Positions 24,555 to 32,217 of a stretch of 64,000 nt of DNA are shown here, piece by piece. Source of the stretch: Pseudoflavonifractor sp. An184 (GTDB lineage Bacteria; Bacillota; Clostridia; Oscillospirales; Oscillospiraceae); contig NZ_NFKI01000010.1 of NCBI RefSeq assembly GCF_002160305.1, positions 1 through 64,000 on the forward strand, given 5' to 3'. The position numbers were made by a program, and so were the translations under genes. The notes beneath the pieces are model-generated. The model worked only from the letters and a program-made list of their open reading frames with translations, had not been told where the DNA came from and did no database searches. Position 1 is the first letter of the stretch; each line of letters begins with the position of its first letter.

Positions 24555-24580
24555 GCCGCCCGCAAGGGCGGCTTTTATTT
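24555..24580 (+). terminator. terminator of HipA-like operon
   Basis: Stem GCCGCCC / GGGCGGC with GCAA loop and TTTTATTTTA tail, 4 bp after the kinase stop. Confidence 0.9.
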
Positions 24581-24619
24581 TATCCGATCATTGTTTAAAA
24601 GATAAACCGGTATATTAAT

Positions 24620-24655
24620 ATGGAACCCGACATCTCCATATTTGTCGGGTTCCAT
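24620..24655. terminator. hairpin ending minus-strand gene 24691-25344
   Basis: Perfect 13-bp stem ATGGAACCCGACA / TGTCGGGTTCCAT with a 10-base loop. AT-rich flanks but no long T-run; probably a terminator between converging genes. Confidence 0.6.
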
Positions 24656-24690
24656 ACTATATATGACTCTCAAATTGTTACATAGTTCTC

Positions 24691-25344
24691 CTAAATTTTA
24701 GAAATATCAAAGTGAATTTCTTTTGTAGCAAAAGTCACCGTACCAAGATATACTTTAGTAAATCTACCATCATTCATGTCCGTCGTTATATATTCTCCTC
24801 CACAATAGGCATCATACTTATGTCCTCTCATGTACCAAGTCAATTCATACAGTCCCGGACTATCAAATTCACAATACCATTCCTCGTTAACTTCAATACT
24901 AGCAGTTTCTGTGTTATGATAGTCCCCTTCTAGCAGCAAACTTGCTTTTACTGCCTTTATGTCAAAATCTCCTGATCCTTGTACGCGAATATTCCACTCA
25001 TTCTCCTCTGTAGTCCATTTTCTTGTCGACACTTTGTAGTATGGGCTTGCACCTTCGTCAAAATTCACACTTGTTCCCCAGATATATGCATACTCATGGA
25101 CATAAGTACGGTTTTTTAACTCCTCATATCCAGGAACATAATTATAGCCAATGAATACGAGTGGTGAAACTTCCTGATTCTGAGGCACATTTATTTTTTC
25201 AGGTAAATCGTTTTCATAAATACTTGTTCCATCAGGGAGAATGCCATTATATGAAACACTGTCTGGAATTCTTTCATACGCCATTACAGATGGTGCAGAA
25301 AGGCAAAAAGCCAAAACTACCATTATAGATACCAGTCGTTTCAT
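24691..25344 (-). CDS. secreted protein of unknown function, 217 aa
   Basis: Signal peptide at residues 1-22 (MVVLAFCLSAPSVMA), then a soluble beta-rich domain with many aromatics (YNYVPGYEELKNRTYVHEYA, WTTEENEWNIRVQGSGDF). No family recognised. The gene is AT-rich compared with the element average, suggesting separate acquisition. It follows the next upstream exported protein (25363-25935) after 18 bp and probably shares its transcript. Confidence 0.65.
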   Translation of the reverse strand: MKRLVSIMVVLAFCLSAPSVMAYERIPDSVSYNGILPDGTSIYENDLPEKINVPQNQEVSPLVFIGYNYVPGYEELKNRTYVHEYAYIWGTSVNFDEGASPYYKVSTRKWTTEENEWNIRVQGSGDFDIKAVKASLLLEGDYHNTETASIEVNEEWYCEFDSPGLYELTWYMRGHKYDAYCGGEYITTDMNDGRFTKVYLGTVTFATKEIHFDISKI

Positions 25345-25362
25345 TTTGTTTCCTCCTTCATC

Positions 25363-25935
25363 TTATTGTTTTTCTACTAAAAAGGTAATTAATTTATTAC
25401 TGAAGTCCAACAAAACTGCCGCTGCACTTGGCTCTGAATTCTCATTTGAAAAAACAAGTGTAGAAAAAACTATTCCACAATATGAAAAAGAATTTGATGC
25501 GATTTCCACTTTTGGAGTATTTGTGTCGTAACTTTCAATGTTAAGTAAATTAAACATTTCTGCGCTATAACTCATGCTACTCAGCCATTGATTTTCTCCA
25601 GTATAAACCATTGGATCACAGGTTATCTGAAGAAAAACAGTTGTCCCAGTTACATCATTTTTATATACAAGCAACTTTTGTAAATCCAAAAAAATACCGT
25701 TTTCATTAATTTGGGGATATTCCATCGGTAGCGCCATGATGTTTGTTCGATCCTGCATCACCTCAGCAAATCCTTCAAAAGAAAATTCTTCTCTAATTTC
25801 TTTTATTTTTTCATAGTAGTGCTCCGTTAATGTTTCTGTGTTACTGTCATTTTGACTTTTTACTACCCCCAGTACCAGTACTAAAATACAGCATACACCC
25901 AACACTAAAATTGCACTTAGGTGAGTTTTTTTCAT
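25363..25935 (-). CDS. exported or membrane-anchored protein, 190 aa
   Basis: An N-terminal hydrophobic segment (residues about 6-25, LSAILVLGVCCILVLVLGVV) acts as signal anchor or signal peptide; the rest is an extracellular alpha/beta domain. No lipobox fits well. No family recognised. AT-rich, same unit as 24691-25344. Confidence 0.6.
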   Translation of the reverse strand: MKKTHLSAILVLGVCCILVLVLGVVKSQNDSNTETLTEHYYEKIKEIREEFSFEGFAEVMQDRTNIMALPMEYPQINENGIFLDLQKLLVYKNDVTGTTVFLQITCDPMVYTGENQWLSSMSYSAEMFNLLNIESYDTNTPKVEIASNSFSYCGIVFSTLVFSNENSEPSAAAVLLDFSNKLITFLVEKQ

Positions 25936-25963
25936 TGACTGTCTCCATCGTTGATAATTACTT

Positions 25964-26305
25964 TTAATACTTTATATAGCCAGATACATAAACTGATTCC
26001 GGAAAATTTCCCCTACAGCTAAAATGTAATCCTTTCTGGTTTACTCCGATTGATTCATCAAAGATAACGTTTTTCGTATTCACTTCGCAGAACAAATTAT
26101 TTACAGCAATCCAACCAAAATCTGCACTCTTAGAAAGCGGAGAACAGGTCACCTTAACCGTTAACATCTCTCCAACATTCAGAGAGAAACGCTAATGGCC
26201 TTTACGGAATTGTTTCCGGGTATCTCCGTATCGAATGTTCCCGTTGCTCTTACTTTCACATAAGAATCCCTCTCATTTTGACCCCCTCCATTTCTACAAC
26301 ATTTC
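25964..26305 (-). pseudogene. remnant of secreted beta-sandwich protein (frameshift)
   Basis: The last 67 codons (from ATG 26167) read MLTVKVTCSPLSKSADFGWI ... ESVYVSGYIKY. Just upstream, another frame gives YVKVRATGTFDTEIPGNN then SVKAISVSL. The two join smoothly into one domain of a type I recall from small clostridial exported proteins, if one base is missing near 26190. The signal peptide is also broken by stops near 26310. It lies upstream of 25363-25935 on the same strand. Confidence 0.55.
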
Positions 26306-26356
26306 TCTCAGATGCCAACGTAGCCAATACCAGTCTTAATTTCCCCCCTTTCTTTG

Positions 26357-26418
26357 TTATTTAATACGAAATAAGAGGGTGATTTTGGACCACCAAAATT
26401 TATTTGTAGAAAATTTTT
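26357..26418. repeat. imperfect direct repeat, copy 1
   Basis: About 62 bp (TTATTTAATACGAAATAAGA ...) that recurs in altered form at 28626-28686, including AATACGAAA, ATTTGTAGAAA and a run of T. Non-coding in both places. It may be a duplicated promoter/upstream segment or scar of a past insertion. Confidence 0.55.
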
Positions 26419-26450
26419 TATATCCATTTCTGATGATGCACTTCTGAAAA

Positions 26451-26555
26451 ATGGTTGGTTTTTCTGTAAGCCTCCCTGGTGGTGCATCAGGTTCTATTAA
26501 CTGGACTGTTGCAGCAACAAAAGCAGATTGGAATAAGGACAATTACCGCTGGTAA
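26451..26555 (+). pseudogene. 3' remnant of a plus-strand exported protein
   Basis: From ATG 26451 the plus strand reads MVGFSVSLPGGASGSINWTV ... DNYRW and stops, with a strong terminator 10 bp later, but there is no ribosome site or upstream coding sequence. It looks like the C-terminal end of a lost gene. Low confidence. Confidence 0.35.
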
Positions 26556-26563
26556 TTTATTGC

Positions 26564-26615
26564 AGTGAAGATTGGGGGGAAGGTTACCCTTCCCCCCGAT
26601 CTTCACTATTTTTTA
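26564..26615 (+). terminator. strong terminator
   Basis: 20-bp near-perfect stem AGTGAAGAT(T)GGGGGGAAGG / CCTTCCCCCC(G)ATCTTCACT, then ATTTTTTATTT on the plus strand. It overlaps the last codons of the minus gene 26584-26799. Confidence 0.85.
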
Positions 26616-26799
26616 TTTCTTCAAGAATATCTTGTATTTCATATACTTCTCCCATTGTCTTGTCTATTTTTTCAGATAAATATTCACCAACAGAACCTAA
26701 GCCCTCATATACCTTGTCTACCTTTTTTATTAAAACACACTGCAAAACCAGTACCGTTATGAGCAGTATTGTAACAACCCACAATAATTTTTTATCCAA
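26584..26799 (-). CDS. small membrane-anchored coiled-coil protein, 71 aa
   Basis: N-terminal membrane segment (WVVTILLITVLVLQCVLI) followed by an amphipathic helix (VGEYLSEKIDKTMGEVYEIQ). Start is TTG 26799 after AGGAGG with 9 bases spacing. No family recognised; the shape resembles holin-like or toxin-like small membrane proteins but nothing supports a choice. Confidence 0.5.
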   Translation of the reverse strand: MDKKLLWVVTILLITVLVLQCVLIKKVDKVYEGLGSVGEYLSEKIDKTMGEVYEIQDILEEIKNSEDRGEG

Positions 26800-27065
26800 A
26801 ACTTTTCCCCTCCTCTTTCTATGGAGCTTACTCTCATGCTCTCAAAGACAAGCCGAGAAAATCCTAGGCTGCCCTGGCATATACCCCCTTCAGACTTGTA
26901 CTCAAAGGAAACAGAACGCCAAGTGCCCCACCGAGCCGATTTGGGCGCAGCACGTCCACCCCTACCCCCAGTGAATATCCCAGCCGTCCTAGATCATGCG
27001 ATCACACTCCGCCTCATAACTAACCTGCAGCACCTTCTTTGCCATGAGCACCACATCGCTTATTT
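26800..27065. other. intergenic, no gene seen
   Basis: About 265 bp with no convincing coding frame. On the minus strand a short frame ending near 26991 (MAKKVLQVSYEAECDRMI) could be a fragment of a former gene. Confidence 0.35.
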
Positions 27066-27329
27066 TTAATCTTCATAATGGCCCCGGCAAGACAACACCA
27101 CAATGCTGTCATTCTCCACTATATATTCCAGACGGTTCTCCTTGTCGATCCGCTTGCTCATACCCTTTTTTCTCCGCAGGATCTCACTCTTGCCTATTCC
27201 CTGCACTGCGCCATCCCGCTGCAGCTCCTGGAGCAGCTTGTTGATCCGCTTTAGTGTTTTCTTATCCTCTGACTGCCAGTAAAGGTAGTCAGCCCAGGCA
27301 TCCGGCGAGAAAGTAATGTTATGTGCCAT
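27066..27329 (-). CDS. YoeB/Txe-family toxin (ribosome-dependent mRNA interferase)
   Basis: An 87-aa RelE-superfamily toxin. It has FSPDAWADYLYWQSEDKKTL near the N-terminus, GKSE (the catalytic Glu region of YoeB), KRIDKENRLEYIV, and the C-terminal SCRGHY. The loop between GKSE and KRID is shorter than in E. coli YoeB. It cleaves mRNA in the ribosomal A site when free of antitoxin (family knowledge). The start at 27329 overlaps the antitoxin stop by 11 bp. Confidence 0.85.
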   Translation of the reverse strand: MAHNITFSPDAWADYLYWQSEDKKTLKRINKLLQELQRDGAVQGIGKSEILRRKKGMSKRIDKENRLEYIVENDSIVVLSCRGHYED

Positions 27330-27588
27330 CTTCCGCCATTGCCTCCAGTTCCTCCATTGTCTTTGTGATACCAAACCCTGCATGGACCTGTTCAAGCCCT
27401 CTCTCCAACTTGCCCAGATATGCAGCATTCCGCTCAGCTTTCTCCAACTCGTTATACCGTTCCTCACTGATGATTACCACATTTTTTTCTGCTTTTCGTG
27501 TCACGATGACAGTTTCATCATTGTCCGTAACTCTATCGCAGAGAGCCTTGAGCCGGCTCCGGGCCGTCGAAAAGTTAATCGCAATCAT
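27319..27588 (-). CDS. Phd/YefM-family antitoxin
   Basis: An 89-aa antitoxin: MIAINFSTARSRLKALCDRV, the DNA-binding Phd/YefM fold, then VIVTRKAEKNVVIISEERYN, and an acidic toxin-wrapping tail (TMEELEAMAEDGT). ATG 27588 has GGAGG eight bases upstream. It neutralises the adjacent YoeB-like toxin and represses the operon, probably through the repeats at 27607-27655. Confidence 0.85.
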   Translation of the reverse strand: MIAINFSTARSRLKALCDRVTDNDETVIVTRKAEKNVVIISEERYNELEKAERNAAYLGKLERGLEQVHAGFGITKTMEELEAMAEDGT

Positions 27589-27606
27589 TCCATACACCTC
27601 CAATCC

Positions 27607-27655
27607 ATATTATGCACCATATCATGTACTATATTTTGTACCATTTATTGTACCA
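27607..27655. promoter_or_regulatory. operator repeats of the YefM/YoeB operon
   Basis: Four direct repeats of 11-12 bp in the leader (minus strand: GGTACAATAAAT, GGTACAAAATA, TAGTACATGATA, TGGTGCATAATA), sharing GTAC/GTGC and ATA. They lie just upstream of the antitoxin ribosome site and probably bind the antitoxin. Confidence 0.6.
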
Positions 27656-27787
27656 CTTTTAGTTATCTAAAGCAAGTGCTTCCTCTACTATTGATTACTA
27701 TTACAAGCAAAAAATCACAAAAACGGCCTCTTTCAACCTGCGAATCCTTTCTGAAGCACTTGCCACGTGTTTCTTTTACCTTAGCAG

Positions 27788-28555
27788 CTAAACCTTGATG
27801 ATCTGGTCCTCATGTCCATCCTCCGCGAGGATTATTTGACCCATGTCCAGCTCACTGAAATCAATGCTCCCACTGCCTGCGCTTAATTCAATCGTAAGCA
27901 ATGAATTGGATATCGTTCCCGCATAGGAAAGGACCAGGTCTCCGGCAGAGAGCCCCGAAAAATGGATCTTGCTGTTCTCCACGTCAATACTGACTGTGGC
28001 CGTTTCTGCAGTGCCGGCAGACAAGCGGATAAAACCATGTTCGCCCAAATTTTTGCACGGCATGGAACCGGCAATGTCCGCGAATGCGTCATTCCCGGAA
28101 AAAGTCATTTCGCCATCCGTAGTAACGGTGATTGTCTCCATACCGATGCCGCTTACGGTGTACTCAAAATAACCCTCTGTGCTGACGTCCAAATTTGGAT
28201 CGGAGACAATTCCAAAGAGCTGCCCGCCATCTCCCTCGCACTGATAGGTAAAACTGTCGCTGAAAGCAGTTTCCAACAGATACCTGTCCGCAGATTCCGG
28301 AGCATCCTCAAAGATCTGTTGATTGATCAAATCCATGTCTCCCGAAAAGTCCCCGCTGCGGCAGCTGACCGTTTCCCCTTCTGTATTGCTGATGTCAAAG
28401 CTGTCTCCGCGTGCTGAAAGCCCAATCGTCTGCTTCTCCGTATTACATCCCGTGAGAGCTATTAGCAGAGCAAGAGAGAACACCACCTTTAGACGCCGCA
28501 TTTTCATATCGCCCGCCGGTATACTATTTCTCATCGTTCTTTTCATGTTTTTCAC
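27788..28555 (-). CDS. lipoprotein of unknown function, 255 aa
   Basis: The N-terminus carries a basic stretch, a hydrophobic segment and a lipobox (LALLIALTGC, Cys near residue 37), so the mature protein is membrane-anchored outside. The mature part is acidic and rich in beta strands (VTTDGEMTFSGNDAFADIAG). No family recognised. Several ATGs are possible; the lipobox position favours the one about 20 residues before it (MKMRRLKVV), which has a poor ribosome site. Confidence 0.6.
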   Translation of the reverse strand: MKNMKRTMRNSIPAGDMKMRRLKVVFSLALLIALTGCNTEKQTIGLSARGDSFDISNTEGETVSCRSGDFSGDMDLINQQIFEDAPESADRYLLETAFSDSFTYQCEGDGGQLFGIVSDPNLDVSTEGYFEYTVSGIGMETITVTTDGEMTFSGNDAFADIAGSMPCKNLGEHGFIRLSAGTAETATVSIDVENSKIHFSGLSAGDLVLSYAGTISNSLLTIELSAGSGSIDFSELDMGQIILAEDGHEDQIIKV

Positions 28556-28625
28556 CCTTTATTTTCCCTAATAATTGGCATACCCAAATAATTTCCTCAG
28601 CCTCGCTGTTCGTCAGTTTCTCTCA

Positions 28626-28686
28626 TTATATAATACGAAAACAAGAGGAGATTATGGACTGTCCAAAATTATTTGTAGAAATTTTT
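28626..28686. repeat. imperfect direct repeat, copy 2
   Basis: Second copy of the approximately 62-bp sequence at 26357-26418 (TTATATAATACGAAAACAAG ...). Non-coding. The two copies bracket the YefM/YoeB and lipoprotein genes. Confidence 0.55.
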
Positions 28687-28705
28687 CAAACTTGATGAAC
28701 GGGTT

Positions 28706-28855
28706 TTATTGGATGATATACTGCCGGGTCTGTCCATCTGCTGCAATCTCAAATCGGCAAATATATTTTAACATCTGCAGCAGGTCGGAGACTAATAAGA
28801 CTTTTCCTGTCCGCAGGACATCCCAGATTGCACGGTCACTGCTCCGATTCTCCAT
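28706..28855 (-). CDS. possible 49-aa protein overlapping the XRE gene
   Basis: A frame starting MENRSSDRAIWDVLRTGKVL at ATG 28855 overlaps the last 20 bp of the XRE gene and continues with plausible composition. No ribosome site is visible, so it would depend on coupling. Weak call. Confidence 0.3.
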   Translation of the reverse strand: MENRSSDRAIWDVLRTGKVLLVSDLLQMLKYICRFEIAADGQTRQYIIQ

Positions 28856-29135
28856 GACGCTTGAACACATTTGTGATTCCGCTGACAAGCGCGGCCTCTT
28901 CATCTGTCAGACTGGATATATCCAGTGTGCGTTTCTCCTCCCGGCCCAGCAGATAATCTACCGATACCCCAAACAAATCTGCAATGCGGATCAGCACATC
29001 ATAAGAGGGCAGCCGGATGTCCGTTTCATAGGAAGACACCATAGACGCAGTGACGCCGATCTTCTTGGCGACCTGTGCCTGAGTCATATGATTATCCAGT
29101 CTCACCTTCCTGAGTCTTTGAGAAAAATCAACCAT
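28836..29135 (-). CDS. XRE-family HTH regulator
   Basis: A 99-aa Cro/CI-type protein: HTH at about residues 8-62 (LRKVRLDNHMTQAQVAKKIG, then SSYETDIRLPSYDVLIRIAD) followed by the usual LFGVSVDYLLGR. ATG 29135 has GGAGG nine bases upstream. It is divergent from the GPR-like gene, with alternating heptamers (29176-29198) between them as the probable operator. Confidence 0.9.
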   Translation of the reverse strand: MVDFSQRLRKVRLDNHMTQAQVAKKIGVTASMVSSYETDIRLPSYDVLIRIADLFGVSVDYLLGREEKRTLDISSLTDEEAALVSGITNVFKRHGESEQ

Positions 29136-29175
29136 GAGCCGTATCCTCCTTTTCTACTAGTGTATACGGCTTTTC

Positions 29176-29198
29176 ATTTCTAATAGAAATTATTTCTA
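29176..29198. promoter_or_regulatory. probable operator for the XRE regulator
   Basis: Three alternating heptamers ATTTCTA-a-TAGAAAT-t-ATTTCTA. It sits between the XRE gene and the -35 box of the divergent promoter, so one protein could control both genes. Confidence 0.6.
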
Positions 29199-29208
29199 TA
29201 CAAATTGG

Positions 29209-29237
29209 TTGAGTTACTATCAAATGACTGCTATAAT
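29209..29237 (+). promoter_or_regulatory. promoter toward the GPR-like gene
   Basis: TTGAGT (29209-29214), 17-bp spacer, TATAAT (29232-29237). It drives 29335-30132 with a leader of about 90 nt. Confidence 0.75.
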
Positions 29238-29334
29238 GATGGCGGCATTCATTGCGCGCTTCCGCAGGCTCCAGGCCAGTTCAATGCCAAGCCTGTGCGA
29301 TACCAAGCAGCAGTAAGGTGGGGAATCAGTAGCC

Positions 29335-30132
29335 ATGATTTTTGATGCTTTGCAGGACCATATCCAGACGGAGCAGCAGAAGATCTGCGGCTTTGATGTG
29401 CATGTAACCAGCATTACCTCCGCGGAGGCAGGCGCACTTGTAGGCCTCCCTGTTGGTACAACATGGTGCATTGAGACGGGCTCCTTCCACGATCTGTTTG
29501 AGATCAGTGAGGCCGGCGAGTGCCTTCGTGAGGTCCTTGTGCCTCTTTTGGAGCCTTTTCAGGGAGAAACGCTCTGCGTCTGTGGAATCGGGAATGTCTG
29601 GACAGTATACGACAGGCTCGGACCGCTGACTGCCTCCCTGATCCCTGTACATACTATCTCAGCCGCCGGTATCCCATCCTTGTTTTCATCTCTGTTGACA
29701 CTGGCACCTGGAACTTTGGGGCAGACGAATCTTGATACAGCCACCCATATTTCCGCGCTCCTGCAAGCGAGCGGTGCCTCCTGCGTCCTTTTGATCGACG
29801 CCTCCCAGGCACAAGACGTCAGCGCTCTATCCTCCAGAATTGACGTGAGCAACTTCGGAATCACCACCGCTTTGCAGGGCACTGCCCTGACCAAAAATTC
29901 TCTCGGTATCCCGGCACTCGCGGTGGGTGTACCTTTAGTGACAAAATTGGCCTGTGCAGATAACCCGCAGTGCTCTGAATACGTTATGCGGACAACCATC
30001 CAGGAAGATGTGTCGGTCGCCGCCCAAATCATTGCGTACGCCGTTTTGCGTGTGGCCTATCCAACTCTCAGCAAGGATGATGCTCTGTCTGTCTTGGCAC
30101 TGTTCGGCCGCGATGTGAAGTTGCCTTTCTGA
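29335..30132 (+). CDS. GPR-type (germination protease) homologue, short form
   Basis: GPR degrades small acid-soluble proteins during spore germination. This 265-aa protein keeps the GPR core: CVCGIGNVWTVYDRLGP (cf. GN-x-x-x-T-x-D-x-LGP), LAPGTLGQTNLDTATHI, VLLIDASQA (catalytic-Asp region), DVSNFGI and NSLGIPALAVGVPLV. It is about 60-100 residues shorter than host GPR, and its N-terminus differs, apparently lacking the usual propeptide. The start ATG 29335 has a weak GGTGGGG site. Separate promoter and neighbouring XRE regulator suggest independent control from sporulation. It could be a divergent protease or a regulator derived from it. Confidence 0.75.
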   Translation: MIFDALQDHIQTEQQKICGFDVHVTSITSAEAGALVGLPVGTTWCIETGSFHDLFEISEAGECLREVLVPLLEPFQGETLCVCGIGNVWTVYDRLGPLTASLIPVHTISAAGIPSLFSSLLTLAPGTLGQTNLDTATHISALLQASGASCVLLIDASQAQDVSALSSRIDVSNFGITTALQGTALTKNSLGIPALAVGVPLVTKLACADNPQCSEYVMRTTIQEDVSVAAQIIAYAVLRVAYPTLSKDDALSVLALFGRDVKLPF

Positions 30133-30203
30133 CACATCGGTTCCAGCCAGCCGCCGCAGGCGGGCCGGAGCACTCGATATAAGCGAAAAATCTGCTATTC
30201 CAA

Positions 30204-30248
30204 AAAGAATGCAGCTGCGGATTCAGAGCATCCGCAGCTGCATTCTTT
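30204..30248. terminator. bidirectional terminator
   Basis: About 19-bp perfect stem AAAGAATGCAGCTGCGGAT / ATCCGCAGCTGCATTCTTT with a 7-base loop between the converging GPR-like gene and 30259-30558. Confidence 0.9.
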
Positions 30249-30258
30249 CGTCGTAATT

Positions 30259-30558
30259 TTAATCTTCAGGGAAATAGATCCCATCTTCCATGAGTTCCGG
30301 GTAACAGCTCTGAATGATACGATTGGCTTCTGCCGGAGAGGCGCATGCACGCTCTCCCCATCGTTTACACAGATCCACCGTTTCGTTATATTCACTGGAG
30401 GGTACATCCCACTGCTCGCAGACCTCCTCGCAGGGTTCCTGCCAGAGCAGTTCCGCAACTCCATCCCACACAAAGCAGATTGGGACGCCGGTGTCTGGAT
30501 GCTGAAAATCCGAGGATTTTAAAATATCATTCATTTCCTGATACCTCACATTCTTCAT
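30259..30558 (-). CDS. unrecognised 99-aa acidic protein
   Basis: Acidic, Trp- and Cys-containing protein (CFVWDGVAELLWQEPCEEVC) ending in PELMEDGIYFPED. No family recognised. It stands alone on the minus strand between terminators. Confidence 0.5.
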   Translation of the reverse strand: MKNVRYQEMNDILKSSDFQHPDTGVPICFVWDGVAELLWQEPCEEVCEQWDVPSSEYNETVDLCKRWGERACASPAEANRIIQSCYPELMEDGIYFPED

Positions 30559-30693
30559 TTTACCACCGCAGTCGCTTTAGTCGGACATGCAGCGGAAAAG
30601 CTGCCGCAATTTGAAATTATGGCATAAATCATACTCCTGTCAATATATATCTTTCTTCGTCATGATCCGCTGCTCAAAATATCCAGTTTGCTG

Positions 30694-31089
30694 TCACCGC
30701 TGCCGAAAGGCCGCTATGGTGCTTTGTATCGCACTCACTCCCTTTTCTCCCAGCAGTTCCTCAGCCTGCCTGCGGACCTCTTTTTCCTGTTCGACCGGCA
30801 TAACCGGCACTGCAGTTCTCTGCGGCTGCGCTTTCTCCCGGAGCAGTCCTTTCTCCGCCAGTACATGGAGGATCACCGCCTCGATGGCAGCACTGTCTGC
30901 GGCCGGCTCCAGTGCTCGCTGTATCACCGGCGTCTCTGAACAATGGATGTAGTGTGAAATCGCATTGACGATAAACTGTGCCTTACGCCTGGGCCCCTGA
31001 CGGTTGATGACCTCGGCCACCTCCCGCTGGATCGGGTCCTCCAGGTTCAGGCTGATCGTAAACCGCCCTGGTGTCTTTTTCTCCGGCAT
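30694..31089 (-). CDS. ParR-like partition protein (centromere-binding)
   Basis: A 131-aa protein directly downstream of the ParM-like gene. The N-terminal region (RFTISLNLEDPIQREVAEVI, then RRKAQFIVNAISHYIH) fits a ribbon-helix-helix DNA-binding fold, and the C-terminus is a long helix that would contact the filament. ATG 31089 lies 5 bp after the parM stop. Position, size and fold support ParR; sequence alone is not diagnostic. Confidence 0.65.
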   Translation of the reverse strand: MPEKKTPGRFTISLNLEDPIQREVAEVINRQGPRRKAQFIVNAISHYIHCSETPVIQRALEPAADSAAIEAVILHVLAEKGLLREKAQPQRTAVPVMPVEQEKEVRRQAEELLGEKGVSAIQSTIAAFRQR

Positions 31090-31093
31090 GCTC

Positions 31094-32008
31094 TCACGCC
31101 CCCTGCTCCGTTGCCAGATAGAGCTTGGCAAAGCCTTTGGCGTTGGCATTGATATCCGTGACGAACAGGCACCGCCCTACCTTTCCTGTGTTTTCAATTA
31201 TACGCCGAAGAAGAATTGCCCCACCACCGGTAAAGATGGTCAGACCGGTGCGCAGATCCATCCCCCGCTCTCGCAGGGTCCCAAACAGGTCGCCCACAAA
31301 GCTGACCGCCTCCCGCTCCACCATCTCGGCAAGCGCAGGGGCATACCCGCCTTTTCGCTCCAGAATCGCGTCCACGTCACTCTCCTCCAGCCGCAGATCG
31401 AATTCCGCGTTGACTTTGGACAAGATCCGGTTATAGAGAAGAATCACTCCATTTTCCAGGGAATCGCTGGCGCTGAGCTGACCTTCCCCAAACTTGATCT
31501 GTAAGTAGTCCGCAGTGAAGCCCCCAATATCTACAACCACCGCCCGCGGCTCATCACACAGCTGCGTGAGCATCGTGCAGGCCGCGGCATAGGCCTGGGG
31601 GAAGCAGAGCACATCCGTAATCAAAATGGAATAGGGCCGTCCCTGAAAGGTGAAATTGACGTTGCGGCGCTCTTTGAAGTACCACTCAAACTTCTCGTAC
31701 TGAGAACCGTAGTGCGCCGGTGGGAGTCCCACTGCCAGCTGGATGGGCAGGACGACATTTGGGGAGTACGTCCCACGCTTGTCCAATTCTCGCGCGATCG
31801 CGAACAAGGTCAAGATAAAGAATCGTTCATCCTCCGTTTTATCCCGCCGGTAGGGGATGCGCTCATCCATCAGAGAGTAATATTTCCCGTCGTAGAAAAT
31901 TACCATGTCCCCAAGCGGCCGGGTCAGGCTCTCCCGGAGCCCGGAGGTAAACGGAGGGCAATTCTCTGTCTTGATCTGTTTATTCCCATGGTCAATTGCA
32001 ATCAGCAT
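31094..32008 (-). CDS. parM: ParM/StbA-like actin ATPase
   Basis: Forms filaments that push plasmid copies apart. The 304-aa product has actin-fold nucleotide motifs: phosphate 1 at the N-terminus (MLIAIDHGNKQIKT), phosphate 2 VVVDIGGFTADYLQIKFG about half-way, and the adenosine motif LTIFTGGGAILLRRII near residue 260. ATG 32008 has AAGGAG eight bases upstream; an earlier frame lacks a site. A partition system in an integrated element implies a circular, replicating stage. The centromere (parC) repeats are not obvious upstream. Confidence 0.85.
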   Translation of the reverse strand: MLIAIDHGNKQIKTENCPPFTSGLRESLTRPLGDMVIFYDGKYYSLMDERIPYRRDKTEDERFFILTLFAIARELDKRGTYSPNVVLPIQLAVGLPPAHYGSQYEKFEWYFKERRNVNFTFQGRPYSILITDVLCFPQAYAAACTMLTQLCDEPRAVVVDIGGFTADYLQIKFGEGQLSASDSLENGVILLYNRILSKVNAEFDLRLEESDVDAILERKGGYAPALAEMVEREAVSFVGDLFGTLRERGMDLRTGLTIFTGGGAILLRRIIENTGKVGRCLFVTDINANAKGFAKLYLATEQGA

Positions 32009-32217
32009 AAAATCAACTCCTTTTTTTGCTGTACTCCTTCTATACGCACACAACGCGCTTTTATCAACATTTTTTTGCCGGAGGTCCTCAAATTCACTGA
32101 ATGTTGCCGATCATTGATCCGCAGCTGCTATTGGCTTTGTATCCACAGCGCTTTGAGAATGAGCGAATGGCAGAAAGGTATAATAATCGTATTCTTGCTG
32201 TTTTGGAGGACTTTGTC

